DNA from: Goekera deserti
GTDB lineage: Bacteria > Actinomycetota > Actinomycetes > Mycobacteriales > Geodermatophilaceae
Direction of reading: 5' to 3'
Length of the DNA: 64,000 bases
NCBI RefSeq assembly: GCF_010685995.1
Contig: NZ_JAAGWK010000016.1
Span: 107,227 to 171,226 of the forward strand
Shown: positions 25,682-33,546 of the stretch, one piece after another
Numbering within the stretch: position 1 is the first letter of the stretch
Layout of the letters: each line of letters starts with the position of its first letter
Program-made: the position numbers and the translations under genes
The notes under the pieces: generated by a model
Seen by the model: only the letters and a program-made list of their open reading frames with translations
The model's database searches: none
What the model was told of the DNA's origin: nothing

Positions 25682-26979
25682 GACCGTGCTCCGCGCTGCA
25701 GCGAGCGGACCAGCGCGTGCTGCCGCCGGACCTGGTCGCGCCCGCGGTACGGCTCGCGGCGGCCCTCGTACTCACTGGACAGCCAGCCGCTCCAGCCGGC
25801 CGCCTCCAGCGTCGGGACGATGTCGCCCCAGGGCACGTGCAGGTCGTTGAGGTCGTCGTCGATCTCGAAGAACTTCGCCTGGATGAAGTGCGTGTGCGGC
25901 AGCACCTCGACCAGGTCGGCCATCGGCACCCGCAACGGCCGCAGCGGCGGCGGGACGTCGTCCTCGTCGTCGGTGCCGAGGTCCTCGGCGTTCTCCCGGA
26001 CGACGGCGGTCTGGAAGATGCCGGTGTCGATGAGCAGCTTGACGTGCCCGGTGCCGGTCTTCTCGATGAAGTCCAGGTACCCCTGGGTGACCGGGTGCCG
26101 GATCGGCGTCGGGGCGTGGATCTCTGGGCAGATCACCACGTCCAGCTCGGCGGCGAGGTCCAGCGACCGCTCCAGGGTCTCCTGCCAGATGGGGTGCGGG
26201 TCGAGGTCCCAGGAGACGACACCGAACTTGGGCCGCACCGAGGTGAAGCCCAGCCGGTGCGCCAGCCGCAGGTCCAGCTGGAGCTGCTCGGCACCCTCCT
26301 CGGCGGTGAGGTCCCGTCCGGGGTACCGGGTGGTGTCCACCCAGCAGCCGAAGTTGGTCGGGGTGACGCCGTACCGCTGCACCAGGTCGTGCCAGCCGTC
26401 GATCCAGGCCGGGTCCGGCTCCGGGTAGCCGGGCAGGTTGCCCTCGCCCAGGATCTCGATGCCGGTCGCGCCCATGTCTGCGATGTCGGCGAACACGTCC
26501 TCCAGCGTCATGGAGGTGTTCACGTCACCGGTGTAGCTGTAGGTGGAGACGCCGTGCCGGATGCCGCCGGCGGGCGCCGGGGGCACGATCACGCCCGACC
26601 CGGTGGCGGTGAACTGCGACCGGGCGACCATCGGCGGGAAGTACGAGCGGCGCAGGAAGACCGTGACCTCCAGCCGGTGCACGCCCACCGCCAGGCCACC
26701 GGGGAACGGCACGGTGATCGTGGCCGGCTCGTCGAGCTGCCACCGCACGTCGGTGGAGGCGCGCAGCTCCTCCAGGCCCATCGTCCTGCCCTGCAGGGTC
26801 CACAGCGGCACGTGGTCGGGCACGCGCTCGCCGTCGACCACGACCTCGATGCCGTCGATCAGGCTGGCCGGGCCGCCGCGGTAGTTGGGGTTGCGCAGCT
26901 GGAACTGGAAGCCGGTGACCCGGCCGCCGTCCTCGACGTTGCGGAAGCCACGGCCCTGGATGATCGGGAAGTCGAGCAC
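25678..26979 (-). CDS. Single-chain C-glycoside deglycosidase: DUF6379 (beta) fused to TIM-barrel (alpha), set D
   Basis: 433-residue fusion. Residues about 1-135 are a DUF6379 domain ([20 protein letters not shown], then [14 protein letters not shown]); from about 143 a complete alpha-type TIM barrel begins ([18 protein letters not shown]). Metal-site motifs are [14 protein letters not shown] (E), VKLLIDTG (D) and [13 protein letters not shown] (E). The strand that usually reads H-V-[HQ]-A-K-F is HFIQAKF, with Phe at the expected His position and His one residue earlier. In the other sets the two domains are separate, overlapping genes. GTG at 26979 has AAGGAG 5 bases upstream; GTG 26985 is an alternative. 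Confidence 0.8.
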   Translation of the reverse strand: MLDFPIIQGRGFRNVEDGGRVTGFQFQLRNPNYRGGPASLIDGIEVVVDGERVPDHVPLWTLQGRTMGLEELRASTDVRWQLDEPATITVPFPGGLAVGVHRLEVTVFLRRSYFPPMVARSQFTATGSGVIVPPAPAGGIRHGVSTYSYTGDVNTSMTLEDVFADIADMGATGIEILGEGNLPGYPEPDPAWIDGWHDLVQRYGVTPTNFGCWVDTTRYPGRDLTAEEGAEQLQLDLRLAHRLGFTSVRPKFGVVSWDLDPHPIWQETLERSLDLAAELDVVICPEIHAPTPIRHPVTQGYLDFIEKTGTGHVKLLIDTGIFQTAVVRENAEDLGTDDEDDVPPPLRPLRVPMADLVEVLPHTHFIQAKFFEIDDDLNDLHVPWGDIVPTLEAAGWSGWLSSEYEGRREPYRGRDQVRRQHALVRSLQRGARS

Positions 26980-26981
26980 GG

Positions 26982-28499
26982 TCACTCCTTCCCGGCCACG
27001 AGGGCCGGCTGCAGGTCGGCCGCGAGCGCGGCGGCGCCGCGGATCGCGAGGGAGACGCTGGTCAGGGTGGGGTTGCACGAGTTGGCGGTGGGGATGAGCC
27101 CGTTGCCGGCCAGCACCAGACCGGGCACGCCCCAGACCCGCGACTCGGTGTCGCACACGCTGGTGCCGTCGTCGACCGGGCCCATCCGGACGGTGCCCAT
27201 GTAGTGCAGCGAGCTGCCCGGCGGCATGACCTTCGGCATGCCCTCCACGAACGCGCCCAGCGCACCGGCGACCCGGGCCTGGACCTCGCGCGCCCGGTGG
27301 AACTCCGCCTCCTCGCGCTCGGTGACCTCGTAGGCGATCCGGACGCCCGGCAGGCCGTTCTCGTCGGGGTGCTCGTCCTCGAACGTCAGCCGGTCCTCCG
27401 GACGGGGCCACTTGCGCACGCCCCAGCCCATGCCGACGTAGCCGGCCGGGTTGTCGCGGTAGGGGCTGTCGTCGGGCAGCGGCACGGGACAGACCGGGGT
27501 GAACATGAGCTGGGCGTGGAACGGGTGGCGCTCCTCGTCGAAGGGCACCGAGACCACCGCACGGATCGGGTCGACCGGGGTGACCGTGTCCTCCCGCGGC
27601 GGGACGGCGCCCTCCCGGAGGGCGACCACGCCGAACAGCAGCGGGTGCTCGGTGAGGTACCGGCCCAGCGCCGCCGGGCGGACGCCGGAGGCCCACAGCA
27701 GCTGCGGGGTGCGGATCGCGTCGGCCGCCACCACGACCGCGTCGGCGCGCACCTGCTCCTCGGCGCCGGTGCGCAGGTCGCGCAGCACGGCACCGGTCAC
27801 CCGGTCGCCGTCCCGGACCAGCCGGACGGCGAGCGTCTCCGACCGCAGGGTGAACCGCGGGTCCTCCAGCACGGGGGCGAGGACGACGTCGGTGCCGCTC
27901 CAGCGCAGCGAGCCGTCCTCGCGCGGGTCGGCGGCCACCGGCAGCGGGCGCACGGTGATGCCGTCCGGTGCCAGCTCCGCGCGGACCGCATCCAGGATGG
28001 CGGTGGCCTGCGGGGAGTCGCCGAAGGCGGTGGTGGTGACGTGCAGCAGCTCCTCGGCCGCGCCGACGTGCTGCTCCCACTCGGCCTCGTCCAGGAAGCC
28101 GATCCGCTCGCTGCCCATCGGGCGCGGGGTCGCGCAGGTCCAGTGGGCGCCCTGGCCGCCGACGCAGGTCGCGAGGGCGGCGGCCGGCATGCCGGGCGAG
28201 CCGTCGGCCGCGCGGCCGACCAGGTGGGTGCCCTGCCGGGCGGTGATCGTGCCCTCGACCACCACACCACCGGGGATGCCGGACACCCCGCTCTCCCCCG
28301 CCCGCCCCTGGGAGGCCAGCCGGGCAACCGCCTGCTCGCCGGGGTCGGTGATGTTCTTGACGTTCATGCCGGGCGGGGTGCTGACCACCGGCCCGGCCTC
28401 GACCATCAGCACCGAGACCCGGGGCAGCTGCTCGAGCAGCCGGCGGGCGTAGGTGGCGCCGGTCGGCCCACTGCCGACGATCAGGACGGTCGGGGTCAT
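26982..28499 (-). CDS. GMC-family FAD oxidoreductase, C-glycoside 3-oxidase-like (1)
   Basis: 505-residue flavoprotein related to CarA-type C-glycoside 3-oxidases and pyranose oxidases, which oxidise the sugar C3 hydroxyl and so activate the glycoside for cleavage. FAD-binding LIVGSGPTGATYARR at the N-terminus, VGGQGAHWTCATPRP (substrate-loop block), IRTPQLLWASGVRPAALGRY, and C-terminal GSSLHYMGTVRMG with the active-site NSCNPTLTSVSLAIRGA (Asn in the H/N pair). ATG 28499 overlaps the preceding stop (ATGA). No signal peptide, so it acts in the cytoplasm. Sugar and aglycone preferences are unknown. Confidence 0.85.
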   Translation of the reverse strand: MTPTVLIVGSGPTGATYARRLLEQLPRVSVLMVEAGPVVSTPPGMNVKNITDPGEQAVARLASQGRAGESGVSGIPGGVVVEGTITARQGTHLVGRAADGSPGMPAAALATCVGGQGAHWTCATPRPMGSERIGFLDEAEWEQHVGAAEELLHVTTTAFGDSPQATAILDAVRAELAPDGITVRPLPVAADPREDGSLRWSGTDVVLAPVLEDPRFTLRSETLAVRLVRDGDRVTGAVLRDLRTGAEEQVRADAVVVAADAIRTPQLLWASGVRPAALGRYLTEHPLLFGVVALREGAVPPREDTVTPVDPIRAVVSVPFDEERHPFHAQLMFTPVCPVPLPDDSPYRDNPAGYVGMGWGVRKWPRPEDRLTFEDEHPDENGLPGVRIAYEVTEREEAEFHRAREVQARVAGALGAFVEGMPKVMPPGSSLHYMGTVRMGPVDDGTSVCDTESRVWGVPGLVLAGNGLIPTANSCNPTLTSVSLAIRGAAALAADLQPALVAGKE

Positions 28500-30010
28500 G
28501 CGGAGGCCTCCTGGGCGAGGGGTCGGGTGCCGGCGAGCTCGGTGGCGAGCGCGCGGGCGGTGATCACGCCGAGGGCGACGGCGGTGAGGGTGGGGTTGCA
28601 GGCGGTCGCGGTCGGGATGACGTTGTTGCCGCCGACGTAGACGTTGGTCGTGCCCCAGATCCGGCCGGTGGGGTCGCAGACGCTGGTGCCGTCGTCGGCC
28701 GGGCCCATCCGGGTGGTGCCCTGGTAGTGCAGGGAGCTGCCCGGCGGCATGACGAACGGCTCGCCCAGCGGGGTGCCCAGGGCACGCGCAGCCTCGGTGA
28801 TCTCCGCCGTGGCCGCGTCGATCGCGGCGAGGTCGGCCTCGGTGAGCCGGTAGTCGATCCGGATCGCCGGCAGGCCGTGCGCGTCGGTCTCGGCGTCGTC
28901 GAACCAGACCCGGTCGTCGGCGGTGGGCTCCTTGCGGGTGAACCAGCCCAGGCCGACGACCTGGCCGGGGCGGACGGTGAGGCCGGGGTCCAGCGGCACC
29001 GGGGAGGCGTCCATCTGCATGACCTGGCCGTGGAAGGGCCGGTCGGCGGCGTAGGGCACCCAGGACACGCCGGACAGCGGCAGGATGGCGCCACCGCCGG
29101 GCGTGGACGCCGAGGACCGCGGCACCGCGCTGTCGACCGGGGCACCGGCCGGCACGTGCCGGTCGTCCAGCACCGACGCCGCCATGATCTGCGGCTGGTC
29201 GTTGAGGTACCGGCCCAGCGCCGCGGGCCGGATGCCCGAGGCCCACAGCAGCTGCGGGGTGCGGAAGGCGTCGGCGGCCACGACCACGGCGCGGGCGTGC
29301 ACCGTGCCGGGGGCACCGGTGGCGACGTCGACCACCTCCACGCCGGTGGCCCGGTCCTCCTCGCGCAGCACCCGGCGGGCCACGGTGCCCGCGCGCAGTT
29401 CCACCTGCGGGCGCTCCCACAGGTCCCCGGCGATCACGGCCGGGCCGGTCCAGTGCAGCTCGCCGTCCTCGGCGACGGTCACCGCGACCGGCATCGGGCC
29501 GACCGGCCGGCGGTGCGGGCGGTCGAAGTGGTCGGCCAGCGCCGCCTGCACGGCGCCGATCAGCGGGGCCCGGTCGAAGGCGTGGGTGGTGACGGCCAGC
29601 AGCTGCTCGGCGCGGGTCATCGCCACCTCGAGCAGGGCCGGGTCCAGCACGTCGGGCAGCTCGTCGTCGCCGGGCCGGGGGCAGGCCGCGGTCCAGTGCG
29701 CGCCCATCCCACCGACGTTGGTGGACACCGCGGCGTTGGGCATGGCGGGTGCGCCGACCAGCACGGTGCCGGGCCGGGCCGGGGTGCCACCGGGCAGCGG
29801 GTCGGCGTGCGGGGTCAGCGCGGCCAGCGCGGCGGTGCGCGCCTCGGCGTCGGCGATGTTCTTGACGTGCCCACCGGGCACCTCGCCGACCACCGGCCCG
29901 GCCTCCAGCACCAGCACCCGCAGCGACGGGTCGGTGTCCGACAGCTCCCGCGCGACCGCCGTCCCGACCGGCCCGGAGCCGACGACGACGACGTCGTAGG
30001 AGGCGCTCAC
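28496..30010 (-). CDS. GMC-family FAD oxidoreductase, C-glycoside 3-oxidase-like (2)
   Basis: 504-residue paralogue of the preceding entry. It has VVVVGSGPVGTAVAREL (FAD), VGGMGAHWTAACPRP, FRTPQLLWASGIRPAALGRY and GSSLHYQGTTRMGPADDGTS with ATACNPTLTAVALGVI at the active site. The two proteins share all landmark blocks but differ throughout the substrate region, so they probably handle different glycosides. GTG at 30010 overlaps the set C alpha gene stop (GTGA); the stop overlaps the next ATG. The oxidase pair lies in the middle of the operon between sets C and D. Confidence 0.85.
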   Translation of the reverse strand: MSASYDVVVVGSGPVGTAVARELSDTDPSLRVLVLEAGPVVGEVPGGHVKNIADAEARTAALAALTPHADPLPGGTPARPGTVLVGAPAMPNAAVSTNVGGMGAHWTAACPRPGDDELPDVLDPALLEVAMTRAEQLLAVTTHAFDRAPLIGAVQAALADHFDRPHRRPVGPMPVAVTVAEDGELHWTGPAVIAGDLWERPQVELRAGTVARRVLREEDRATGVEVVDVATGAPGTVHARAVVVAADAFRTPQLLWASGIRPAALGRYLNDQPQIMAASVLDDRHVPAGAPVDSAVPRSSASTPGGGAILPLSGVSWVPYAADRPFHGQVMQMDASPVPLDPGLTVRPGQVVGLGWFTRKEPTADDRVWFDDAETDAHGLPAIRIDYRLTEADLAAIDAATAEITEAARALGTPLGEPFVMPPGSSLHYQGTTRMGPADDGTSVCDPTGRIWGTTNVYVGGNNVIPTATACNPTLTAVALGVITARALATELAGTRPLAQEASA

Positions 30011-31038
30011 CGGGCGGCCACCGGGGTCTGGGCAGCGAAGAGGCCGGCGAGCATGTCGTGCTGCGCGCGCAGCTGGTCGAAGGCGCTGTGCCGGTCGCTG
30101 TAGGCGTGTGCCTCGTACTCGCTGGAGATGAACCCGGTGTAGCCCTGCTCGACCAGCACCCGGGCCACGGCCGGCCAGTCGATCGACGGGTCGGTCAGCC
30201 CGTCCGGGCCCTGCTCGACGCCGTAGAACTTCCCGTGCACGTGCACGACGTGCGGGAAGAACTCGGCCCAGCGCTCCGGCGCCATCCGGCCGTGCATGGT
30301 GAACAGCATCTTCAGGTTGCCGACCTGGGCCGGGGTCGCGCCGGCTGCCGCGGCCCGGCGCTCCAGCTCGGGGAACTTCTCCGCGGTGGCGCCGGGCTCG
30401 GCCCACAGCTGCTCGGCCACCGCGGTGACCTGCGGGTCGATCCCCGCGGCACGGTGCGCGTCGTGCACGGCGGCCGGCACCGCCCGCATGCTCGAGCTCA
30501 TGTCCGGGATGAACCCCAGCAGGGGCGTGTCCAGCCGGGTGAACAGCTCCTTGAGCGCGGCCACCGGCGGGGCGTCGATGGTCAGCGGCGCGTGGATCTC
30601 CACGCCCACCGCGATCCCGAGCGACTCGGCCAGCGGCAGCAGCCGCTCCAGGATCGCCGGGGAGGTCTCCACGCCCACCCGGGTGACCGGGAAGCCGAGT
30701 GCGGCGGCGCCGCGCAGCTGGACGGCGACGTAGTCGTGGGACTCGTCGTCGCTCAGCAGCCGGCCCGGGTACTGACCCAGGTCGTTGTTGATCGCCAGGC
30801 AGGACGGGACCAGGCCAGAGCCCTCGACGACGTCGCGGACCTCGGCCACCGCGGCGTCGTCGAGCCGGGGCCAGCCGCGCAGGCTCTGGAAGGCGACCAT
30901 CTCCAGCCCCGGGCCGAGGTCGCGGGCGGCGACCTCGGCGACCAGCGAGCGCAGGTCGCGGCCGGGCCGGCGCTGCTCGAGGGTCAGGCTGAACAGGGTG
31001 GTGCCCAGCCGGGGCAGGCCGGGCCCGGTGGTGGTCAT
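30007..31038 (-). CDS. C-glycoside deglycosidase alpha-type subunit (set C)
   Basis: 343-residue TIM-barrel protein like the one at 23132. It begins LGTTLFSLTLEQRRPGRD. Metal site: VGVEIHAPLTID (E), LGFIPDMSSSMR (D), VVHVHGKFYG (H) and FISSEYEAHAYSD (E). ATG at 31038 overlaps its DUF6379 partner by 4 bp, so the two chains are made in equal amounts by coupled translation. Probably cleaves 3-keto glycosides made by the oxidases encoded immediately downstream. The shared N-terminal GTTLFSLT groups it with sets A and E. Confidence 0.82.
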   Translation of the reverse strand: MTTTGPGLPRLGTTLFSLTLEQRRPGRDLRSLVAEVAARDLGPGLEMVAFQSLRGWPRLDDAAVAEVRDVVEGSGLVPSCLAINNDLGQYPGRLLSDDESHDYVAVQLRGAAALGFPVTRVGVETSPAILERLLPLAESLGIAVGVEIHAPLTIDAPPVAALKELFTRLDTPLLGFIPDMSSSMRAVPAAVHDAHRAAGIDPQVTAVAEQLWAEPGATAEKFPELERRAAAAGATPAQVGNLKMLFTMHGRMAPERWAEFFPHVVHVHGKFYGVEQGPDGLTDPSIDWPAVARVLVEQGYTGFISSEYEAHAYSDRHSAFDQLRAQHDMLAGLFAAQTPVAAR

Positions 31039-31445
31039 GGACGGGCTCCCGTGGCGGTGAGGGTCTTGTCGGTGGAGCTGGGCGCCACCAGGGGCACCCG
31101 GTCCGGGCCGGTGAGGATGTAGGGGATCGACAGCCCGAGCAGCAGCTGCACCCGGTGCTCCCGGCCCGTCCCGGTGGCCACCGGGGTGTGCAGCACCACC
31201 GGGTCGGTGGTGAACCAGTACTCGTCACCCCGCTCCGCCAGCTCGGCGAAGGCGTACCGGTGCCCGTTCACGGTCACGGCCAGCGTGGCCGGGTCGACGC
31301 GCTGACCGTCGACGGTGAGGTCGACGCGGGCGAGGGAGGGCAGCGGCAGGGCGCGGTACCAGTGCGAGTGGACGGCGATGTCCAGTCCGTCGGGGGTGGC
31401 GGTGAGCGCGTCGGCGCGCACCACCTGGTCGTCCAGGGGTCCCAT
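31035..31445 (-). CDS. DUF6379, C-glycoside deglycosidase beta-type subunit (set C)
   Basis: 136-residue DUF6379 protein: LDIAVHSHWYRALPLPSLAR near residue 17, DLTVDGQRVD, a central RGDEYWFTTDPVVL and the strand LGLSIPYILTGPDRV. It pairs with the TIM barrel at 30007, whose start codon it overlaps. Start ATG at 31445, 13 bp after the set B beta gene. Two beta genes in a row are followed and preceded by their own alpha genes, so sets B and C are arranged back to back (alpha-beta, then beta-alpha). Confidence 0.82.
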   Translation of the reverse strand: MGPLDDQVVRADALTATPDGLDIAVHSHWYRALPLPSLARVDLTVDGQRVDPATLAVTVNGHRYAFAELAERGDEYWFTTDPVVLHTPVATGTGREHRVQLLLGLSIPYILTGPDRVPLVAPSSTDKTLTATGARP

Positions 31446-31458
31446 GGGTCCGGTCCTC

Positions 31459-31845
31459 TCAGGAGGCCAGCGTCAGCCGCTTGCGGTCGCGGCCACCGCC
31501 GGGCACGGGCATGTAGGAGATGCGCAGCCGGACGGCGACGGCCACGTCGTGCTCCCCCGGCGCCAGCGGCTCGTCGGTGAGGAAGGCGAGCTGGGCGCGC
31601 TCCCCCATCTCCCACCGGTCGTCGGTGGTCCGGCCCAACTGGTCGGGGGCGTAGGTGTTGCCGTGCACGGTGAGGGTGGTGTCCGCCGGGGGGACCGGCC
31701 GGCCGTCCAGGACGAGGTCGACGGCCTCGACCATCGACAGGGTCAGCCCCCGGTAGTAGGGCATCCGCACCTCGACGACCCCGCCGGCCCGGCCGTCGTC
31801 CCGGGCCCGGAAGCCCTCCTCGCAGACGATGTACTGGTCGAACAT
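31459..31845 (-). CDS. DUF6379, C-glycoside deglycosidase beta-type subunit (set B)
   Basis: 128-residue DUF6379 protein. It starts FDQYIVCEEGFRARDD, has VVEVRMPYYRGLTLSMVEAV near residue 24, LVLDGRPVP and RLRISYMPVPGG at the end. The YYRG form and the N-terminal FRARD are closer to the beta domain of the fused set D (FRNVED, NYRGG) than to sets A, C and E. Its ATG (31845-31843) shares one base with the alpha gene stop (TGATG). Confidence 0.82.
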   Translation of the reverse strand: MFDQYIVCEEGFRARDDGRAGGVVEVRMPYYRGLTLSMVEAVDLVLDGRPVPPADTTLTVHGNTYAPDQLGRTTDDRWEMGERAQLAFLTDEPLAPGEHDVAVAVRLRISYMPVPGGGRDRKRLTLAS

Positions 31846-32882
31846 CAGATGGACCCCGTTCCTGTGGTCGTCTGCCCCGCCCCGGGGAGGACGGGGTCCT
31901 GCTCCCCGAGCAGACGGGCGAACATGGCGTGCTGGCGGCGGACCTGCTCGACGCTGTCCACCGGGAAGGCGTCCTGGACGTGCCGGTTGCCCTCGTACTC
32001 GCTGGACAGGTGGCCGTCGAAGCCGCCGTCGACGAGGACCGGGACGATCTCGTCGTAGGGGATGGAGTACTCGACCCCCTCGTCGGTCATCTCGTAGAAC
32101 TTCGCCTGGACGTGCCCGATCAGCGGCATGTGGTCGAGCATCGCCTTCGGCTCCGACCAGATGTAGTGCGTCGCCTGCCGGGCCAGCCCGAAGTCGGCCG
32201 GGCCCCCGCCGCGGTAGTGGACGACGTCCATCAGCGCGTGGGTGTCACCGTGCTCGTCGTAGGTGCGGACCACCAGGTCGACCAGCTCCGGCTTGGCGCC
32301 GTCGCGCAGCGCCCGCTCGCTCACCACCCGGGGGAACCGGCGCACGTACGTGCCCATGTCGGGCATCAGGCCCAGCGCCGGCGAACCGGTCCGGTACATG
32401 ACCTCCAGGTGCTGCAGGATCCACGGGTGCTCGTAGTGGAAAGGCGCGTGCACCTCCAGCAGCAGCCGCACCCCGGCCTCCTCGGCGTAGGGGGCCGCGG
32501 CCGCCATCACCTCCGGGGAGGTGTTGATGATCGCCCGGACGATGCGGGCGCCGAGCCGCACGGCGATGTCCACGTCCTGCCGGATCGAGGCGACCTGCTC
32601 CTCCAGGGTCAGCCAGCGGTCCGGGTGGCGCTTGGTGTCCAGGAAGAGGTCGGTGGCGGCGGTGTGGGTGCCGTAGCGCTGCATCCACCCGTGCCAGGTG
32701 TCGACGAACTCGTCGGTCAGGTGCGGGTACCCGGGGATCGACTGCTCGGGGATCACCTCGATGCCCAGCGCGCCGCAGTCCGCGGCCGCCCGGATGCAGT
32801 CCTCCAGCGACATGGTCCGGAGGAAGAACTCCTCCTGGTAGGAGTACAGGCTGACGCCGCGTCGGACGGTGTGCGTGGTCAC
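31845..32882 (-). CDS. C-glycoside deglycosidase alpha-type subunit (set B)
   Basis: 345-residue TIM-barrel protein of the second alpha subtype: it begins RRGVSLYSYQEEFFLRTMSL, like the alpha domain of set D, not GTTLFSLT. Metal site: LLLEVHAPFHYEHP (E), LGLMPDMGTYV (D), IGHVQAKFYEMTD (H) and HLSSEYEGNRHVQD (E). GTG at 32882 is preceded by GAGGAGG that overlaps the stop of a 27-codon frame. The beta partner follows directly. Probable cytosolic, metal-dependent cleavage of 3-keto glycosides. Confidence 0.82.
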   Translation of the reverse strand: MTTHTVRRGVSLYSYQEEFFLRTMSLEDCIRAAADCGALGIEVIPEQSIPGYPHLTDEFVDTWHGWMQRYGTHTAATDLFLDTKRHPDRWLTLEEQVASIRQDVDIAVRLGARIVRAIINTSPEVMAAAAPYAEEAGVRLLLEVHAPFHYEHPWILQHLEVMYRTGSPALGLMPDMGTYVRRFPRVVSERALRDGAKPELVDLVVRTYDEHGDTHALMDVVHYRGGGPADFGLARQATHYIWSEPKAMLDHMPLIGHVQAKFYEMTDEGVEYSIPYDEIVPVLVDGGFDGHLSSEYEGNRHVQDAFPVDSVEQVRRQHAMFARLLGEQDPVLPGAGQTTTGTGSI

Positions 32883-32892
32883 GGCGGCCTCC

Positions 32893-32976
32893 TCAGGCGC
32901 TCGCCGCGGCAGGCCGCGACGCGGTGGGGATCGGGGCCCGGCCGGTGGCCGGGTCGTGGGACGTGATCGGTGCCAT
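32893..32976 (-). CDS. Putative 27-residue small protein or leader peptide
   Basis: A 27-codon frame starting ATG 32976 with AGGAG five bases upstream and ending at TGA 32893-32895, whose last bases are part of the ribosome binding site of the set B alpha gene 10 bp downstream. The sequence MAPITSHDPATGRAPIPTAS is rich in Pro, Ala and Thr and has no recognised domain. It may couple translation along the operon rather than make a functional peptide. Supported only by the start signal and position. Confidence 0.4.
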   Translation of the reverse strand: MAPITSHDPATGRAPIPTASRPAAASA

Positions 32977-33001
32977 GACAGCTCCTGCGGTGTGGATGGT
33001 C

Positions 33002-33166
33002 CTAGGCGGTCGGGTCAGGGGGGCGGACGCTGCGGACGTCGACCCAGCCAGGTGGCTCCCAGGGCCGGGCCAGCGCGTCCCGGAGCCGTTCGGTGAGCTC
33101 CCCTGGGTCGGGCAGCGGGCCGCTGCGCCCGTCCGGGTCACCCACGGCGGGCCGGGAGCCGGTCAT
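33002..33166 (-). CDS. Hypothetical 54-residue protein in glycoside operon
   Basis: 54-residue soluble frame whose ATG (33166) overlaps the stop of the set A DUF6379 gene (ATGA), as other neighbours in this operon do. Sequence: Pro/Gly-rich N-terminus, then the helix LTERLRDALARPWEPPGWVD and a proline-rich end. No family is recognised. The coupling suggests a real gene linked to set A; the small size makes function guesswork. Confidence 0.55.
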   Translation of the reverse strand: MTGSRPAVGDPDGRSGPLPDPGELTERLRDALARPWEPPGWVDVRSVRPPDPTA

Positions 33167-33546
33167 CGGACGGTCACCGTGGTCCGGGCCGAGGCGCGCT
33201 GCACCAGCGGCACGCCGGGCAGCACCTCGATGTAGGGCACGCGGACGGCGAGGTCGACGGTGACGTCGTGCACGTCGTCGTGCCGGGCGGGCACGTCCAG
33301 GACCACCCGGAGCGGGTCCCGGAGGTCCCACCAGACCTCGGAGCCACCGGCGTCGGCGACCGTCCCGGTGAAGCCGGCGGCCTCGACCCGCTCGACCCGG
33401 CGGGGTGCCCCGTCCAGCGACACCGACAGGGACTCCAGGCAGGACAGCGGCAGCGACCGGTACCAGGGCAGGTGCACGGCCAGGTGCAACCGACCGTCGA
33501 CCGCCGTGGCCGCCTCGGCAGGCAGGGTGCCCTCGCTGAAGGTCAT
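33163..33546 (-). CDS. DUF6379, C-glycoside deglycosidase beta-type subunit (set A)
   Basis: 127-residue DUF6379 protein: LHLAVHLPWYRSLPLSCLES near residue 19, VSLDGAPRRV, SEVWWDLRDPLRVVLD near 68 and DLAVRVPYIEVLPGVPLV near the end. ATG at 33546 overlaps the set A alpha gene stop (ATGA); the longer open frame to 34443 is antisense-like sequence inside the alpha gene and is rejected. It is the first beta gene of the operon. Confidence 0.8.
   Translation of the reverse strand: MTFSEGTLPAEAATAVDGRLHLAVHLPWYRSLPLSCLESLSVSLDGAPRRVERVEAAGFTGTVADAGGSEVWWDLRDPLRVVLDVPARHDDVHDVTVDLAVRVPYIEVLPGVPLVQRASARTTVTVR

Noticed and set aside
28496..31228. 910-codon minus-strand frame suggesting a giant oxidoreductase
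   Set aside because: The first 400 codons are the wrong frame of the set C genes; the true GMC start is GTG 30010 overlapping the preceding stop.
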